DNA of 17,283 nucleotides. Source: Aliishimia sp045106335 (GTDB lineage Bacteria > Pseudomonadota > Alphaproteobacteria > Rhodobacterales > Rhodobacteraceae). The stretch is taken from NCBI GenBank assembly GCA_045106335.1, contig JBGCEM010000072.1:1-17283 (forward strand), in the 5' to 3' direction. Shown in pieces: positions 6,653-14,484 of this stretch (the first letter of the stretch is position 1; every line of letters starts with the position of its first letter). The position numbers were made by a program, and so were the translations under genes. The notes beneath the pieces are model-generated. The model made no database searches and was not told the DNA's origin. It saw nothing but the letters and a program-made list of their open reading frames with translations.

Positions 6653-7726
6653 CTAGTTCTCTTTGTTGAAGTCTAAAATTTCGGCTTTTGACAGTTCCAG
6701 CACATTTGATGTGGTGGTCGCAGCCTTATACCATCCGATTGTCCGATCCATGCATGCGGCGAACCCCCATGTTGGCAGCCACCCCAAGCAGTCCCTTGCC
6801 AGCGCGTTGTCGAGCGTCAAAAGCCTGCTTTCGGGAATTGATCCATCCGGTTCGTGCCGCCAAGCCGCGTCACCGCCCCAGATGGTGACCGCATGGTCCA
6901 CCACATCACGGACCGTTCTGAAGTCATCGGCATTTGGTCCGAAATTCAGCGACGGTGGAAGGCTGCGGTGGTCAGCTGCCAGCATTTCTGCAGCAATCAT
7001 GTATCCTTTGAGCGGTTCTAAAACATGTTGCCATGGCCGCACTGCATCTGGATTGCGCATAATGAGCGGCGTGCCAGACATTGCGGCCCTCACAAAGTCT
7101 GGGACAAGACGGTCCTTGGACCAATCCCCGCCCCCAACAACATTGCCCGCACGGACAGAGACAATCCCGATACCATTGGGCCCGAAGTAACTGTTCCGCC
7201 ATGCTTCGATGGCCATTTCGCTCGCGGCTTTGGAAGTTCCGTAAGGTTCGTGCCCACCAAGCGCATCAGTTTCGCGGTATGGCCAGACCCATTCGACGTT
7301 TCGGTAGACCTTGTCTGTTGTCACCGCGATGCAGGCCTTAAGGTCGGGCGCGTGTCGCAATGCATCGAGTACATGGACTGTGCCCATGACGTTTGTACAA
7401 AATGTCTCTACCGGTTCGGCATGCGCCTGTCTGACCAGCGGCTGTGCGGCCAAATGAAAAGTGAATTCAGGGTTGATCTGTTTGATCGCCGCAGCCGTGG
7501 CTGCCTGGTCACGGATATCGATACGGTGATTGCCGGCCAATAGATCCCCAAGACCGATAAGGTCGAAATGATTTGGTGTTGTATTGGGGTAAAGCGCGAT
7601 CCCGTGCACCTCTGCACCCAGTTGGGTCAGCCAAAGCGCCAGCCACGATCCCTTAAACCCGGTGTGCCCAGTCACAAGGACCCGGCGGCCTGACCAGAAT
7701 TCAGGAGTGATGTGCGCACCCGCCAT
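6653..7726 (-). CDS. rfbG: CDP-glucose 4,6-dehydratase
   Basis: RfbG dehydrates CDP-D-glucose to CDP-4-keto-6-deoxy-D-glucose with tightly bound NAD, the shared precursor of CDP-linked deoxysugars. From the chosen start the protein has 357 residues, the family length. It shows GHTGFKGSWL (20-29), whose GFKG form is characteristic of this enzyme, the dehydratase motif TTDKVY (136-141, with Asp138 and Lys139 in place of the Asp-Glu of dTDP-glucose dehydratases), and YGTSK (Tyr162/Lys166). The frame is open for 14 more codons upstream, overlapping rfbF. The ATG ending at 7726 lies 5 bases after the rfbF stop and gives the usual N-terminus, so I prefer it. rfbF precedes it and the C-methyltransferase follows, which makes a dedicated CDP-sugar module. 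Confidence 0.94.
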   Translation of the reverse strand: MAGAHITPEFWSGRRVLVTGHTGFKGSWLALWLTQLGAEVHGIALYPNTTPNHFDLIGLGDLLAGNHRIDIRDQAATAAAIKQINPEFTFHLAAQPLVRQAHAEPVETFCTNVMGTVHVLDALRHAPDLKACIAVTTDKVYRNVEWVWPYRETDALGGHEPYGTSKAASEMAIEAWRNSYFGPNGIGIVSVRAGNVVGGGDWSKDRLVPDFVRAAMSGTPLIMRNPDAVRPWQHVLEPLKGYMIAAEMLAADHRSLPPSLNFGPNADDFRTVRDVVDHAVTIWGGDAAWRHEPDGSIPESRLLTLDNALARDCLGWLPTWGFAACMDRTIGWYKAATTTSNVLELSKAEILDFNKEN

Positions 7727-7731
7727 TGTCG

Positions 7732-8505
7732 TTACCAGATTTTCCACGCCGCGCGCCCATTGGACCATTGGTCCTCTAGCAGGTTTTTTTCGCGCAATGT
7801 GTCCATGGGTTGCCAGAACCCATCGTGTTCGAAGCTCATCAATTGTTGGTCTTTTGCCAAACCCATCAAAGGTTCATTTTCCCAAACGGTTGATGGCCCT
7901 TCAATCCGGTCGATGACGGATGGTGAAAGGACAAAAAAGCCGCCATTGATCAACGCCCCTTCGCCCTTTGGTTTTTCAGAGAATCTTTCTACCCGTCCAT
8001 CTTCAATCTCCAACGCACCAAACCGACCGGGTGGGGCGACGGCTGTTACGGTCGCGTCTTTTCCATGAGATTTGTGATAGGCAAAAAGCGCCGTCAGATC
8101 GACATCGGATACCCCATCGCCATAGGTAAACGCAAAGGCTTCTTCATCCTTGATGAAAGGTGCTACGGCTTTGAGCCTTCCGCCTGTCATTGTCGCGTCA
8201 CCGGTGTCGACGAGCGTGACTTTCCAGTCTTCGGATCGCCGCGCGTGTACTTGCATGTCACCGGACCCAAGATCAAAGGTGACATCGGAGGTATGTAAGA
8301 AATAGTTGTGGAAATATTCTTTGATCATGTAGCCCTTGTAGCCACAGCAGACAATGAATTCCCGCACCCCATGCGATGCATAAATTTTCATAATATGCCA
8401 TAGGATCGGCCGCCCACCGACTTCAACCATTGGTTTTGGCTTTAGTTGGGTTTCTTCACTCAGACGGGTGCCAAGCCCCCCGGCAAGGATGACGGCCTTA
8501 CGCAT
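7732..8505 (-). CDS. rfbF: Glucose-1-phosphate cytidylyltransferase
   Basis: RfbF joins CTP and alpha-glucose-1-phosphate to give CDP-glucose. The 257-residue length is that of the family. The N-terminal nucleotidyltransferase signature AGGLGTRLSEETQLKPKP (8-25) has the SEET-KPKPM form typical of cytidylyltransferases of this type. FTYGDGVSD (127-135) supplies the metal-binding Asp130. NGGFFVL and the C-terminal WQPMDTLREKN are also family features. The start ATG (8503-8505) has a GGGGA ribosome-binding site at good distance. An 85-base gap separates it from the upstream GT4 gene, the largest gap in the minus series after the one before wbpA, so an internal promoter for the CDP-sugar block is possible, although I see no clear one. 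Confidence 0.95.
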   Translation of the reverse strand: MRKAVILAGGLGTRLSEETQLKPKPMVEVGGRPILWHIMKIYASHGVREFIVCCGYKGYMIKEYFHNYFLHTSDVTFDLGSGDMQVHARRSEDWKVTLVDTGDATMTGGRLKAVAPFIKDEEAFAFTYGDGVSDVDLTALFAYHKSHGKDATVTAVAPPGRFGALEIEDGRVERFSEKPKGEGALINGGFFVLSPSVIDRIEGPSTVWENEPLMGLAKDQQLMSFEHDGFWQPMDTLREKNLLEDQWSNGRAAWKIW

Positions 8506-8590
8506 GTATTTATCGTCCCCAAAGAATTTTTCGGACGACTAACACAATGCAATAGGAGCGTAAACTCGACTTAGTTGACGCCAGAACAGG

Positions 8591-9829
8591 TTAGTCTTGT
8601 GTTGCAAGTTCGCGGTAGAGTTCTGCGAACTTCCGCGCCACAACTCTGCGGTCGAAGGTGGTTTGGGCCAGTTTGATGGCTCTGTCGCGGACTTCGGGCG
8701 CGCGCAATGCATCGAGGGTTTTTTGTGAGATCCCGAAATCTGGTTTTCTATCGTCAAATATCGCCCCGACATCATTGTCTGCGACAAGTGCGCCGACGGC
8801 CTCCGGGTAAGGTGACACCAGAATTGGCAGCCCTGCCGCAAGGTATTCAGCTGATTTGGTTGATAAACCGGTTTTGCAGAGCATTTCATCAATTTCAGTG
8901 AGCGGTCTTTTGTAGACGTTGCAGGCAATGTCTTGGGCAGCCAGCAATTTAGGCATTTGGGCGGGGTCTTTGACGGCTTGGAATGTCGTGCAATCAGGCC
9001 CAAGAATGGTTTGCGCCATGGCCTGCAACGGGGCGTGTGGCGAGACTGTCAGAACGGTGAGATGAATTGGCCCGGCAATTTTTCGTACTGCTGCTGCGAG
9101 TTCAAACAGCATCTTAGGGGTTTGCATCCCGCCTTTGTAAAGAGCGCCCGCATAGACCAACCGCAACGGCCCGTCATGTGCTGGGACTGGTTGCGCGGAT
9201 GCCGATGACAAGGGGGCGGAGATATAGTTGGTAAGCGTCCGTTTTGCGCCCATTTCTGCGTAGTGCGCTGTCATCGGCGCGTTGACGCCAACCACTGCAT
9301 CCACCTGTTCTACGACCTCTTTCTCCAAGGCCTTAAATGCATCTAGATCAGCTTGATCGAGCCTGCGCCGGTATTGCATTTCCGGCCAGATTGAGCGCGC
9401 GTCGTAAATGATCCGGTAGTCCAGACTGCTCAATTGCCGCAGTTGCGTTGCGATCCATGTTGCCAGAAACGAACGGCAATGCACGATCTTGGGATTAATC
9501 TGTCGTAGTTTCGGCAGTAGTGTGAACCTGGCACCCGTAAAGATAACGTTGAAATTCCGCCTTGTTGGATAGACGAAGTTTTGCGTCACGGGGATGGGGC
9601 AGATGCGAAGCGGCACCGGATCAAGTGCCGCGCGTACCTTCCGCAGCTCTGCCCAATATCCGAGTTTTTCCCGTACCAGTCCAGAATGGATGAGCGGCAG
9701 CCCCGCAATGAGGTGAGATTCGAAATCGTCATGTTCTGCTACGATCTGCGCGACAGTTTCGGCAACCTGTGTCCGATAGATTCCATAAGCGCGGGGGGTT
9801 TCGCCCCATGTCAGATACACCGTCTTCAT
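8591..9829 (-). CDS. GT4-family (GT-B fold) glycosyltransferase
   Basis: From the chosen start this is a 412-residue GT-B glycosyltransferase. The C-terminal half holds the family features: LRLVYAGALYKGG (around 222-234) opening the donor domain, and STKSAEYLAAGLPILVS (323-339), the region of the conserved Glu that contacts the donor sugar-nucleotide. DARSIWPE (143-150) in the N-terminal half is seen in many GT4 enzymes. No membrane helix is evident. It should add one sugar to the lipid-linked unit; donor and acceptor are unknown. The frame is open further upstream. I chose the ATG ending at 9829, 1 base after the sulfotransferase stop, because a GGG lies 10 bases before it. An alternative ATG ending at 9838 would have that GGG only one base away. 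Confidence 0.85.
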   Translation of the reverse strand: MKTVYLTWGETPRAYGIYRTQVAETVAQIVAEHDDFESHLIAGLPLIHSGLVREKLGYWAELRKVRAALDPVPLRICPIPVTQNFVYPTRRNFNVIFTGARFTLLPKLRQINPKIVHCRSFLATWIATQLRQLSSLDYRIIYDARSIWPEMQYRRRLDQADLDAFKALEKEVVEQVDAVVGVNAPMTAHYAEMGAKRTLTNYISAPLSSASAQPVPAHDGPLRLVYAGALYKGGMQTPKMLFELAAAVRKIAGPIHLTVLTVSPHAPLQAMAQTILGPDCTTFQAVKDPAQMPKLLAAQDIACNVYKRPLTEIDEMLCKTGLSTKSAEYLAAGLPILVSPYPEAVGALVADNDVGAIFDDRKPDFGISQKTLDALRAPEVRDRAIKLAQTTFDRRVVARKFAELYRELATQD

Positions 9830-9830
9830 T

Positions 9831-10823
9831 TTAGTCATACCCGAAATGATCGATTTCTGTTCCGAGCCCATCCGCGAGAAGGGCGCAATCTGTTTCCGAA
9901 AGTTCTTTGCGCCAGCGGCCGATGTTGCCCCGGCTTAGGTCGAGTTGTGTCATGGCATCTGCAAAGGGAATGCCCAGATAATTGCACAAGCGGCGCAGAT
10001 GTTTTTGTGGTTCTGTGACCAAGTCTTCCATCCGGATTATCGTTGCAACCCCTTCCGGCAGCTGACCCAAGGTGTGGCGGATTGGTGTCATGCTTGCCTT
10101 GTAGAAAGCAATCGCCGCAAGCAGTTCTGCTGGCGCCCAACGTTGTTTCAGCAGTGATGCGACGACATCGCGCGGGTCCCGGACGACATGCACAAAGCGT
10201 GTTTGTGGCAATAGCTGGTGCAGTTCGGCAGCGTAGAACAGGCTGAACGTCTCATCTGCGACACATTGGTTTGCTCCTGTTTGGGTGCAAAGCGATGCAA
10301 AGAACTGCGCGACGAAATCAGAAAAGGCCTGTTTTGTTTCCTTCTGACCCATTGGCATTGGGATGCGGTTTTGGTTGTGCCTGCGCCAGCCTGTTCTTCC
10401 TGGCCAGATCCCGCCGTAGCGCCCAGCCTCGAGCCGCTGAAACAATTCTGTCGTTGCTACCCCGAAACCGGGGGCGTGTTTCTCTAGCTCCCATTCCTTG
10501 TAGGTGCGCAGGTTGACTGGGCCCTGGCCGAGTTTCTTTATGAGCATTTCGATCGCTATAGCGATCACGTCCACAAGATCTTTGCGCTCGATCCGGCGCA
10601 GCAGCTTTTCCAGACGGTCCAGATGTCGGTGTGCCTCGAAAGGCGAGATCGGCTGGTTCAATGCCCGCCATGTAGGCAGCAGCCCGTCTGGGTCGATCAA
10701 GAAGCGGCTTTCGAATGGGAGCGCAGCTGTCATTGGCCCGCTCGCCAACACGGCTTTGAGAAGGTTCGTACCAGAACGACCAGTCCCGCCGATCATGATC
10801 ACCTTGGCTGGTTGCGTCGTCAC
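9831..10823 (-). CDS. PAPS-dependent sulfotransferase
   Basis: A 330-residue sulfotransferase-family protein that should transfer sulfate from 3'-phosphoadenylyl sulfate (PAPS) to an acceptor hydroxyl or amine. The 5'-phosphosulfate-binding loop is IGGTGRSGTN (11-20), and the 3'-phosphate site is VVRDPRDVVAS (213-223) with Arg215 and Ser223. No signal peptide or transmembrane segment is visible, so it acts in the cytoplasm, where PAPS is made. The acceptor could be the lipid-linked repeat unit before export. It starts with GTG, overlapping the TGA of the PIG-L gene (GTGA, 10820-10823), so the two are probably translationally coupled. No PAPS-synthesis genes are in the window. Carbohydrate as acceptor is inferred from context; the family also contains enzymes acting on other substrates. 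Confidence 0.85.
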   Translation of the reverse strand: MTTQPAKVIMIGGTGRSGTNLLKAVLASGPMTAALPFESRFLIDPDGLLPTWRALNQPISPFEAHRHLDRLEKLLRRIERKDLVDVIAIAIEMLIKKLGQGPVNLRTYKEWELEKHAPGFGVATTELFQRLEAGRYGGIWPGRTGWRRHNQNRIPMPMGQKETKQAFSDFVAQFFASLCTQTGANQCVADETFSLFYAAELHQLLPQTRFVHVVRDPRDVVASLLKQRWAPAELLAAIAFYKASMTPIRHTLGQLPEGVATIIRMEDLVTEPQKHLRRLCNYLGIPFADAMTQLDLSRGNIGRWRKELSETDCALLADGLGTEIDHFGYD

Positions 10824-11455
10824 GGATCAATCCAACGCAGGACTTCGAATGCTTCTGCCAGTGGCAGCCCGCCTTTTATGCCATGGTAAGCCGCGATGGC
10901 CCGCAACATGTCGCTTTGTGAATAAGGCCGGGCCGCTTGACTTTTGTAGGCCCCCATCGCGGCTGTTTTCGCGGCAAGGTTTGCTTCTGACAGGCCAACA
11001 ACAAGGTCAAAATCAAACCTGCGGCTGTTCCAAGGCAGCTCATATCCAAGCAAGGTGGTAGTCTTGAAAGCGCGCATGGCCTCTTGGTGGATGATTTGAT
11101 GATCTTGGTGCACGTCATTTGAATTAGGGGCCAGAACCAAGGTTGGCGAGATGGCTTTGCGTAGCCTGATCATCTGATCCAGGACATCTTGCCGCCGCTC
11201 ATGAAACCGCCGGACTGTGAAATCCATCACCTCGACATTTTCAGGTGGAATACCGAGTAACGCAGTTGCATCGCGGCATTCATGTACAAGCGTACCGGGT
11301 TCAAATCCTTTTGGAAGGGATTCATCGCAGCGAGAGAAGGCAGCGTAATACACTTTTTCCACACTGGGCGCGTATTTATGTATTAGCCCACCTGCACCCA
11401 ATTCCCCGTCATCAGTATGGGGGGCGAGAACCAAAATTCGTTTGGCATTTAGCAT
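10820..11455 (-). CDS. PIG-L/LmbE-family zinc deacetylase
   Basis: The 211-residue protein belongs to the PIG-L family of Zn-dependent N-deacetylases, which remove acetyl groups from GlcNAc-type sugars and related amides. The N-terminal motif is APHTDDGELGAGG (11-23), giving zinc ligands His13 and Asp16, catalytic Asp15, and Glu18 in an HxDDxE pattern like BshB1-type members. NDVHQDH (113-119) supplies His116 and His119. No signal peptide is visible, so it is probably cytoplasmic. In this locus it may deacetylate an N-acetylated sugar nucleotide or the lipid-linked unit. The diacetamido uronic acid made by the upstream wbp genes is one candidate, and a freed amine could be the sulfotransferase's acceptor. 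Both are inference. It lies 30 bases after the flippase gene, and the following gene starts inside its stop codon. Confidence 0.88.
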   Translation of the reverse strand: MLNAKRILVLAPHTDDGELGAGGLIHKYAPSVEKVYYAAFSRCDESLPKGFEPGTLVHECRDATALLGIPPENVEVMDFTVRRFHERRQDVLDQMIRLRKAISPTLVLAPNSNDVHQDHQIIHQEAMRAFKTTTLLGYELPWNSRRFDFDLVVGLSEANLAAKTAAMGAYKSQAARPYSQSDMLRAIAAYHGIKGGLPLAEAFEVLRWIDP

Positions 11456-11485
11456 GTTACGTCGCCCCTTTATTCACAACCTGGA

Positions 11486-12772
11486 TCATTTTTGGTTTTC
11501 CTCGGTCCAGCGCTTGTTTGCAAGCAGATGCAGATAGAAACGCAGGCTGTAGCTGATCAGAAAGGCAAAGGATGATACGGAGAGGACAAGGACGATGCTG
11601 TAACCGACCGATGCCATAACCCAAAAGACCCCCCCAAATAGAATGATTGACAGCGCATCACACCAAAGTTGCCAATGTTGCCTGCGGTAAACGATCAAAT
11701 GGTTGGTTGAGCTAAACACCAGCAGGCTGAACAGCATTGGGGTCATTGCAGCCATGATCCCCCCGGCCCCTGCCCATTTTTCGCCAAAGATGAACCCAAA
11801 GTAGAATGGGGCGGTCAGACAGATAATTGCAAAGGCGGCCCCTGCTAGCCCGAGCACCTGAAGCGTCCGCAAGAATAGGCGTCGCAGGGCAGGGGGATCT
11901 GACTTGGCCAGATCGGTTGCTTCGGCCCAGAAGCTTTTGGCTAGCGCGCCTGACAGGAAACTGAGCGGTGCGGTTCCCATCCGGAATACGAATGCAAACC
12001 ATCCCAGAATGGTTTCATCATAGAGCGCCCAAATCATCAAGAATGGCAGGTAGAAGGCAAGCCGGTGCAAGATAGATGACCCGAGTGATGCTGCGATTTC
12101 TTTCCTTGAATTGCAGGTCACTGCCAGTATGTAAGACCAATTTTGATCTGAAAAAATCTTGAAAACCTCGACCAGCAAAGCGATCAACACGAACCCGGCC
12201 AAGACATGGCTGAGGGTAAACCCGGTCGCGAGCCATGCGCCCGCCCCGGTGATGACACCGCCTGCCAATGCGATCCCCACAAAGAGTGCAGATTGTATCA
12301 ACTTGGAAAGTGCGATTGGTCGAAGCTCGCCCGTTATGACGCACCAACTTTGCAGGATCATTTGCACGCTTGCAGCCAAGATCGACACAGGCAATATCAA
12401 CAGCAGAAATTTGATGTCTGCTCCAAGCCCAAGGGTCCTTGCAAGATAGTCTGCGTGCCAGACCATTCCAATTGTAAGCAGGGCGGTCACGGCGATTGTT
12501 ATCACCAGTGATGCTTTGACCAGAGCCGCGGCGCGTCCACGATTTTTGGCGGTCAGCACAGACCATTCGATTTTTCCCGACACCGCTGCGAGTGCGAGGG
12601 CCTGGATCGTCATCAGAATGCTCAAGAGAGCAAAAGCTGCAGGGTCAAAGACCCTTGTGAGCAAGGGCGATGCCACCAAAAACAGCCCGTGCCCGATCAC
12701 CGTCGCACCAGTCATAAAGGCGATATTGCGTCCAAATCGGCCAGAAAGCAGTCGGTTGAGCAGGGACTTCAT
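11486..12772 (-). CDS. wzx: Wzx-like repeat-unit flippase (MOP superfamily)
   Basis: This is a 428-residue membrane protein with about 12 hydrophobic segments spread over the whole length. The N-terminal part, FMTGATVIGHGLFLVASPLLTRVFDP, has the GxxxxxxxxPLLTRxF pattern common in O-antigen and exopolysaccharide flippases. Such proteins move undecaprenyl-diphosphate-linked repeat units to the periplasmic side of the inner membrane. Together with the Wzy-like polymerase and the phosphoglycosyl transferase it completes the Wzx/Wzy set. Two ATGs are possible. The second (12770-12772) is preferred because a GGCGG (complement of 12780-12784) lies 7 bases before it but only 1 base before the first. 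It follows wbpE by 21 bases and precedes the PIG-L gene by 30. Flippase substrate specificity cannot be read from sequence. Confidence 0.87.
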   Translation of the reverse strand: MKSLLNRLLSGRFGRNIAFMTGATVIGHGLFLVASPLLTRVFDPAAFALLSILMTIQALALAAVSGKIEWSVLTAKNRGRAAALVKASLVITIAVTALLTIGMVWHADYLARTLGLGADIKFLLLILPVSILAASVQMILQSWCVITGELRPIALSKLIQSALFVGIALAGGVITGAGAWLATGFTLSHVLAGFVLIALLVEVFKIFSDQNWSYILAVTCNSRKEIAASLGSSILHRLAFYLPFLMIWALYDETILGWFAFVFRMGTAPLSFLSGALAKSFWAEATDLAKSDPPALRRLFLRTLQVLGLAGAAFAIICLTAPFYFGFIFGEKWAGAGGIMAAMTPMLFSLLVFSSTNHLIVYRRQHWQLWCDALSIILFGGVFWVMASVGYSIVLVLSVSSFAFLISYSLRFYLHLLANKRWTEENQK

Positions 12773-12779
12773 GCGCATA

Positions 12780-12784
12780 CCGCC
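12780..12784 (-). promoter_or_regulatory. Ribosome-binding site that decides the wzx start
   Basis: On the minus strand GGCGG lies 7 bases before the ATG at 12770-12772 and 1 base before the upstream ATG at 12776-12778. Spacing supports the downstream start, making the protein two residues shorter than the longest frame. Confidence 0.45.
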
Positions 12785-12793
12785 AATATTATG

Positions 12794-13909
12794 TCATTGG
12801 GTCAAAACGGAGATGACCCTGTCTTGTTCAGCGGGTGCAAGATATGGGTGCATGGGCAAAGAAAAGACGCATCCCGCCGCCTCTTCCGAAGCCGCAAGGC
12901 CATCGGGGTCCGTTGGGAACCTTTTGTAGGCGGTTTGGAGATGCAGTGGTTTGGGATAGTAGATGCCAGAGGGGATATTTTGCGATTTCAGGGCGTCTTG
13001 CACTGACGCCCGGTGGTCGCCGTCGCGGGCCTTAAGCGTGTATTGTGCCCATATTGAGGTCATGTTTTTGGGTACGTATGGTACCACAAACCGATTATGT
13101 AGCGCCGCGCTGTAGCGTTTGGCGACTTTGTCACGCGCGGCAATTTCATCCGCGTAGATCGCGAGTTTTTCGAGCAATATTGCAGCCTGCAAAGTATCAA
13201 GGCGGGAGTTCATCCCGATCCGCACGTTATCATATTTGTCTGATCCCTTGCCGTGCACCCGTAGCGATCGCAACGTCGCCGCTAACGCATCATCATCTGT
13301 AAACAAGGCCCCGCCGTCGCCGTAACACCCCAATGGCTTGGCCGGGAAAAATGATGTTGTTGTGACTTTGCCAAAGTTGCCGGTCATTTTGCCATCAACA
13401 GTCCCGCCCCAGCCTTGGGCGCTATCCCCGATAAGGATGATCTCCTCTGCACCGGCGATGTCTTGAAGGGTCGCATAATCTGCCGGTAGCCCAAACAGAT
13501 CGACGCAGATCACTGCAGCAGGCCGCAAGCCTAAGGACCGGGCATGTGCGATCGAACGCTGCAAGCTTGCGCCATCCATATTCCATGTGCGCGGGTCAAT
13601 ATCGACAAAGACTGGGGTTGCACCCATGCAAGGCACGACCTCTGCGGTAGCCGCAAATGTGAAAGAGGGCACAAAGACCGCATCACCCGTTCGCAATCCG
13701 AGCGCCATCAAGGCCAGTTGCAAGGCGTCAGTGCCATTTGCACATGAAACACAGTGTTTGGCGCCACAAAAGGCAGCCAGCGCTGTCTCAAGTTCGTCCA
13801 CTTCCGGTCCCATGATGTATCCGCCATGATCGAGTACAGCTGCAATCCGCGCGTCGATGCGCTGCCGGATCATTTTTTGCTGTGCGGCAAGGTCAATAAA
13901 CTGCATCAT
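12794..13909 (-). CDS. wbpE: UDP-3-keto-GlcNAcA aminotransferase, PLP-dependent (WbpE/WlbC type)
   Basis: The 371-residue protein is a DegT/DnrJ/EryC1/StrS-family sugar aminotransferase. It opens with MMQFIDLAAQQ, as WbpE and WlbC do. CANGTDALQLAL (56-67) binds the PLP phosphate, Asp162/Gln165 in IGDSAQGWGG contact the ring, and Lys191 in TSFFPAKPLGCYGDGG should form the Schiff base. In the Pseudomonas and Bordetella pathways this enzyme aminates C3 of UDP-2-acetamido-2-deoxy-3-keto-glucuronate using glutamate. Neighbouring wbpA, wbpB and wbpD homologs make that assignment strong. The usual acidic residue before Asp-x-Ala-Gln is Gly161 here, a mild variation. The start overlaps the wbpD stop (ATGA, 13906-13909). 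A second in-frame ATG follows at once. Confidence 0.92.
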   Translation of the reverse strand: MMQFIDLAAQQKMIRQRIDARIAAVLDHGGYIMGPEVDELETALAAFCGAKHCVSCANGTDALQLALMALGLRTGDAVFVPSFTFAATAEVVPCMGATPVFVDIDPRTWNMDGASLQRSIAHARSLGLRPAAVICVDLFGLPADYATLQDIAGAEEIILIGDSAQGWGGTVDGKMTGNFGKVTTTSFFPAKPLGCYGDGGALFTDDDALAATLRSLRVHGKGSDKYDNVRIGMNSRLDTLQAAILLEKLAIYADEIAARDKVAKRYSAALHNRFVVPYVPKNMTSIWAQYTLKARDGDHRASVQDALKSQNIPSGIYYPKPLHLQTAYKRFPTDPDGLAASEEAAGCVFSLPMHPYLAPAEQDRVISVLTQ

Positions 13910-14484
13910 TGCTCATCCCGTTTCGGGGAGAGCTGCCCGGCTTTTTCGATATAGGCCGCCCCTGTTCGCGGGCAGATCAGATGTTCATCGAGGACTTCGC
14001 CTTCGCGGCTGACCCAGCCAATCTGACGTGCGGGTACCCCTGCCATCAGCGCGTAGTCAGGGACGTCTTTGGTGACGACGGCGCCCGCTGCAATCATGCA
14101 ATAAGCCCCTAACGTATTGCCGCAAACAATCGTGGCATTGGCCCCGATGGTCGCCCCTGTTTTGACTAAAGTTTCACTGAATTCGGCTTTGCGGTTTACG
14201 AAAGCCCTTGGGTTGAGCACATTTGTAAAGACACATGATGGCCCGCAGAAAACATCATTTTCCAGCGTCACGCCCCGATAGAGAGCCACATTATTCTGAA
14301 TTTTGCAGCCCGTTCCGATAGTGACATCTGGCCCGGCCATGACGTTTTGTCCAAGGATCGACCCGGCGCCAATAAGAGTCCCTGGCAAAATATGCACAAA
14401 ATGCCAAATCTTTGCGCCCGCTTCGATCTTTGCCCCTTCGTCCACGATGGCAGTCGGATGAATATATGAGGGGCTTTGAGTCAT
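13906..14484 (-). CDS. wbpD: UDP-3-amino-GlcNAcA N-acetyltransferase, left-handed beta-helix (WbpD/WlbB type)
   Basis: The 192-residue protein is a hexapeptide-repeat acetyltransferase. Repeats of the [LIV]GxxxxI type run from about residue 9 to 140 and should form a left-handed beta-helix trimer. GPSCVFTNVLNPRA (81-94) and the end of the coil, VPDYALMAGVPARQIGW (141-157), are typical of WbpD/WlbB. The enzyme uses acetyl-CoA to acetylate the C3 amine produced by WbpE, giving UDP-2,3-diacetamido-2,3-dideoxy-D-glucuronate. CPRTGAAY (171-178) resembles the tail segment usual in this group. It overlaps wbpB upstream (ATGA, 14481-14484) and wbpE downstream by 4 bases, so the three are probably translated as a coupled set. 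Other sugar 3-N-acetyltransferases share the fold, but the context settles the role well. Confidence 0.92.
   Translation of the reverse strand: MTQSPSYIHPTAIVDEGAKIEAGAKIWHFVHILPGTLIGAGSILGQNVMAGPDVTIGTGCKIQNNVALYRGVTLENDVFCGPSCVFTNVLNPRAFVNRKAEFSETLVKTGATIGANATIVCGNTLGAYCMIAAGAVVTKDVPDYALMAGVPARQIGWVSREGEVLDEHLICPRTGAAYIEKAGQLSPKRDEQ

Noticed and set aside
6663..7543. Long plus-strand frames across rfbG
   Set aside because: They are antisense to rfbG, which is unmistakable, and show no family features.
8539..9003. 154-codon minus-strand frame overlapping the end of the GT4 gene
   Set aside because: It is another reading frame of the GT4 coding sequence, whose conserved donor-site region lies in the correct frame. 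Composition is typical of a shadow frame.
10318..11061. 170- and 185-codon frames overlapping the sulfotransferase and deacetylase
   Set aside because: Arg/Pro/Ser-rich or Cys/Trp-scattered composition without motifs. The overlapping genes have complete active-site motifs.
11412..11423. PIG-L motif HTDDGE in place of HPDDE, considered as a lost active-site residue
   Set aside because: The zinc ligands and catalytic Asp are present, and HxDDxE is a normal pattern in BshB1-type members.
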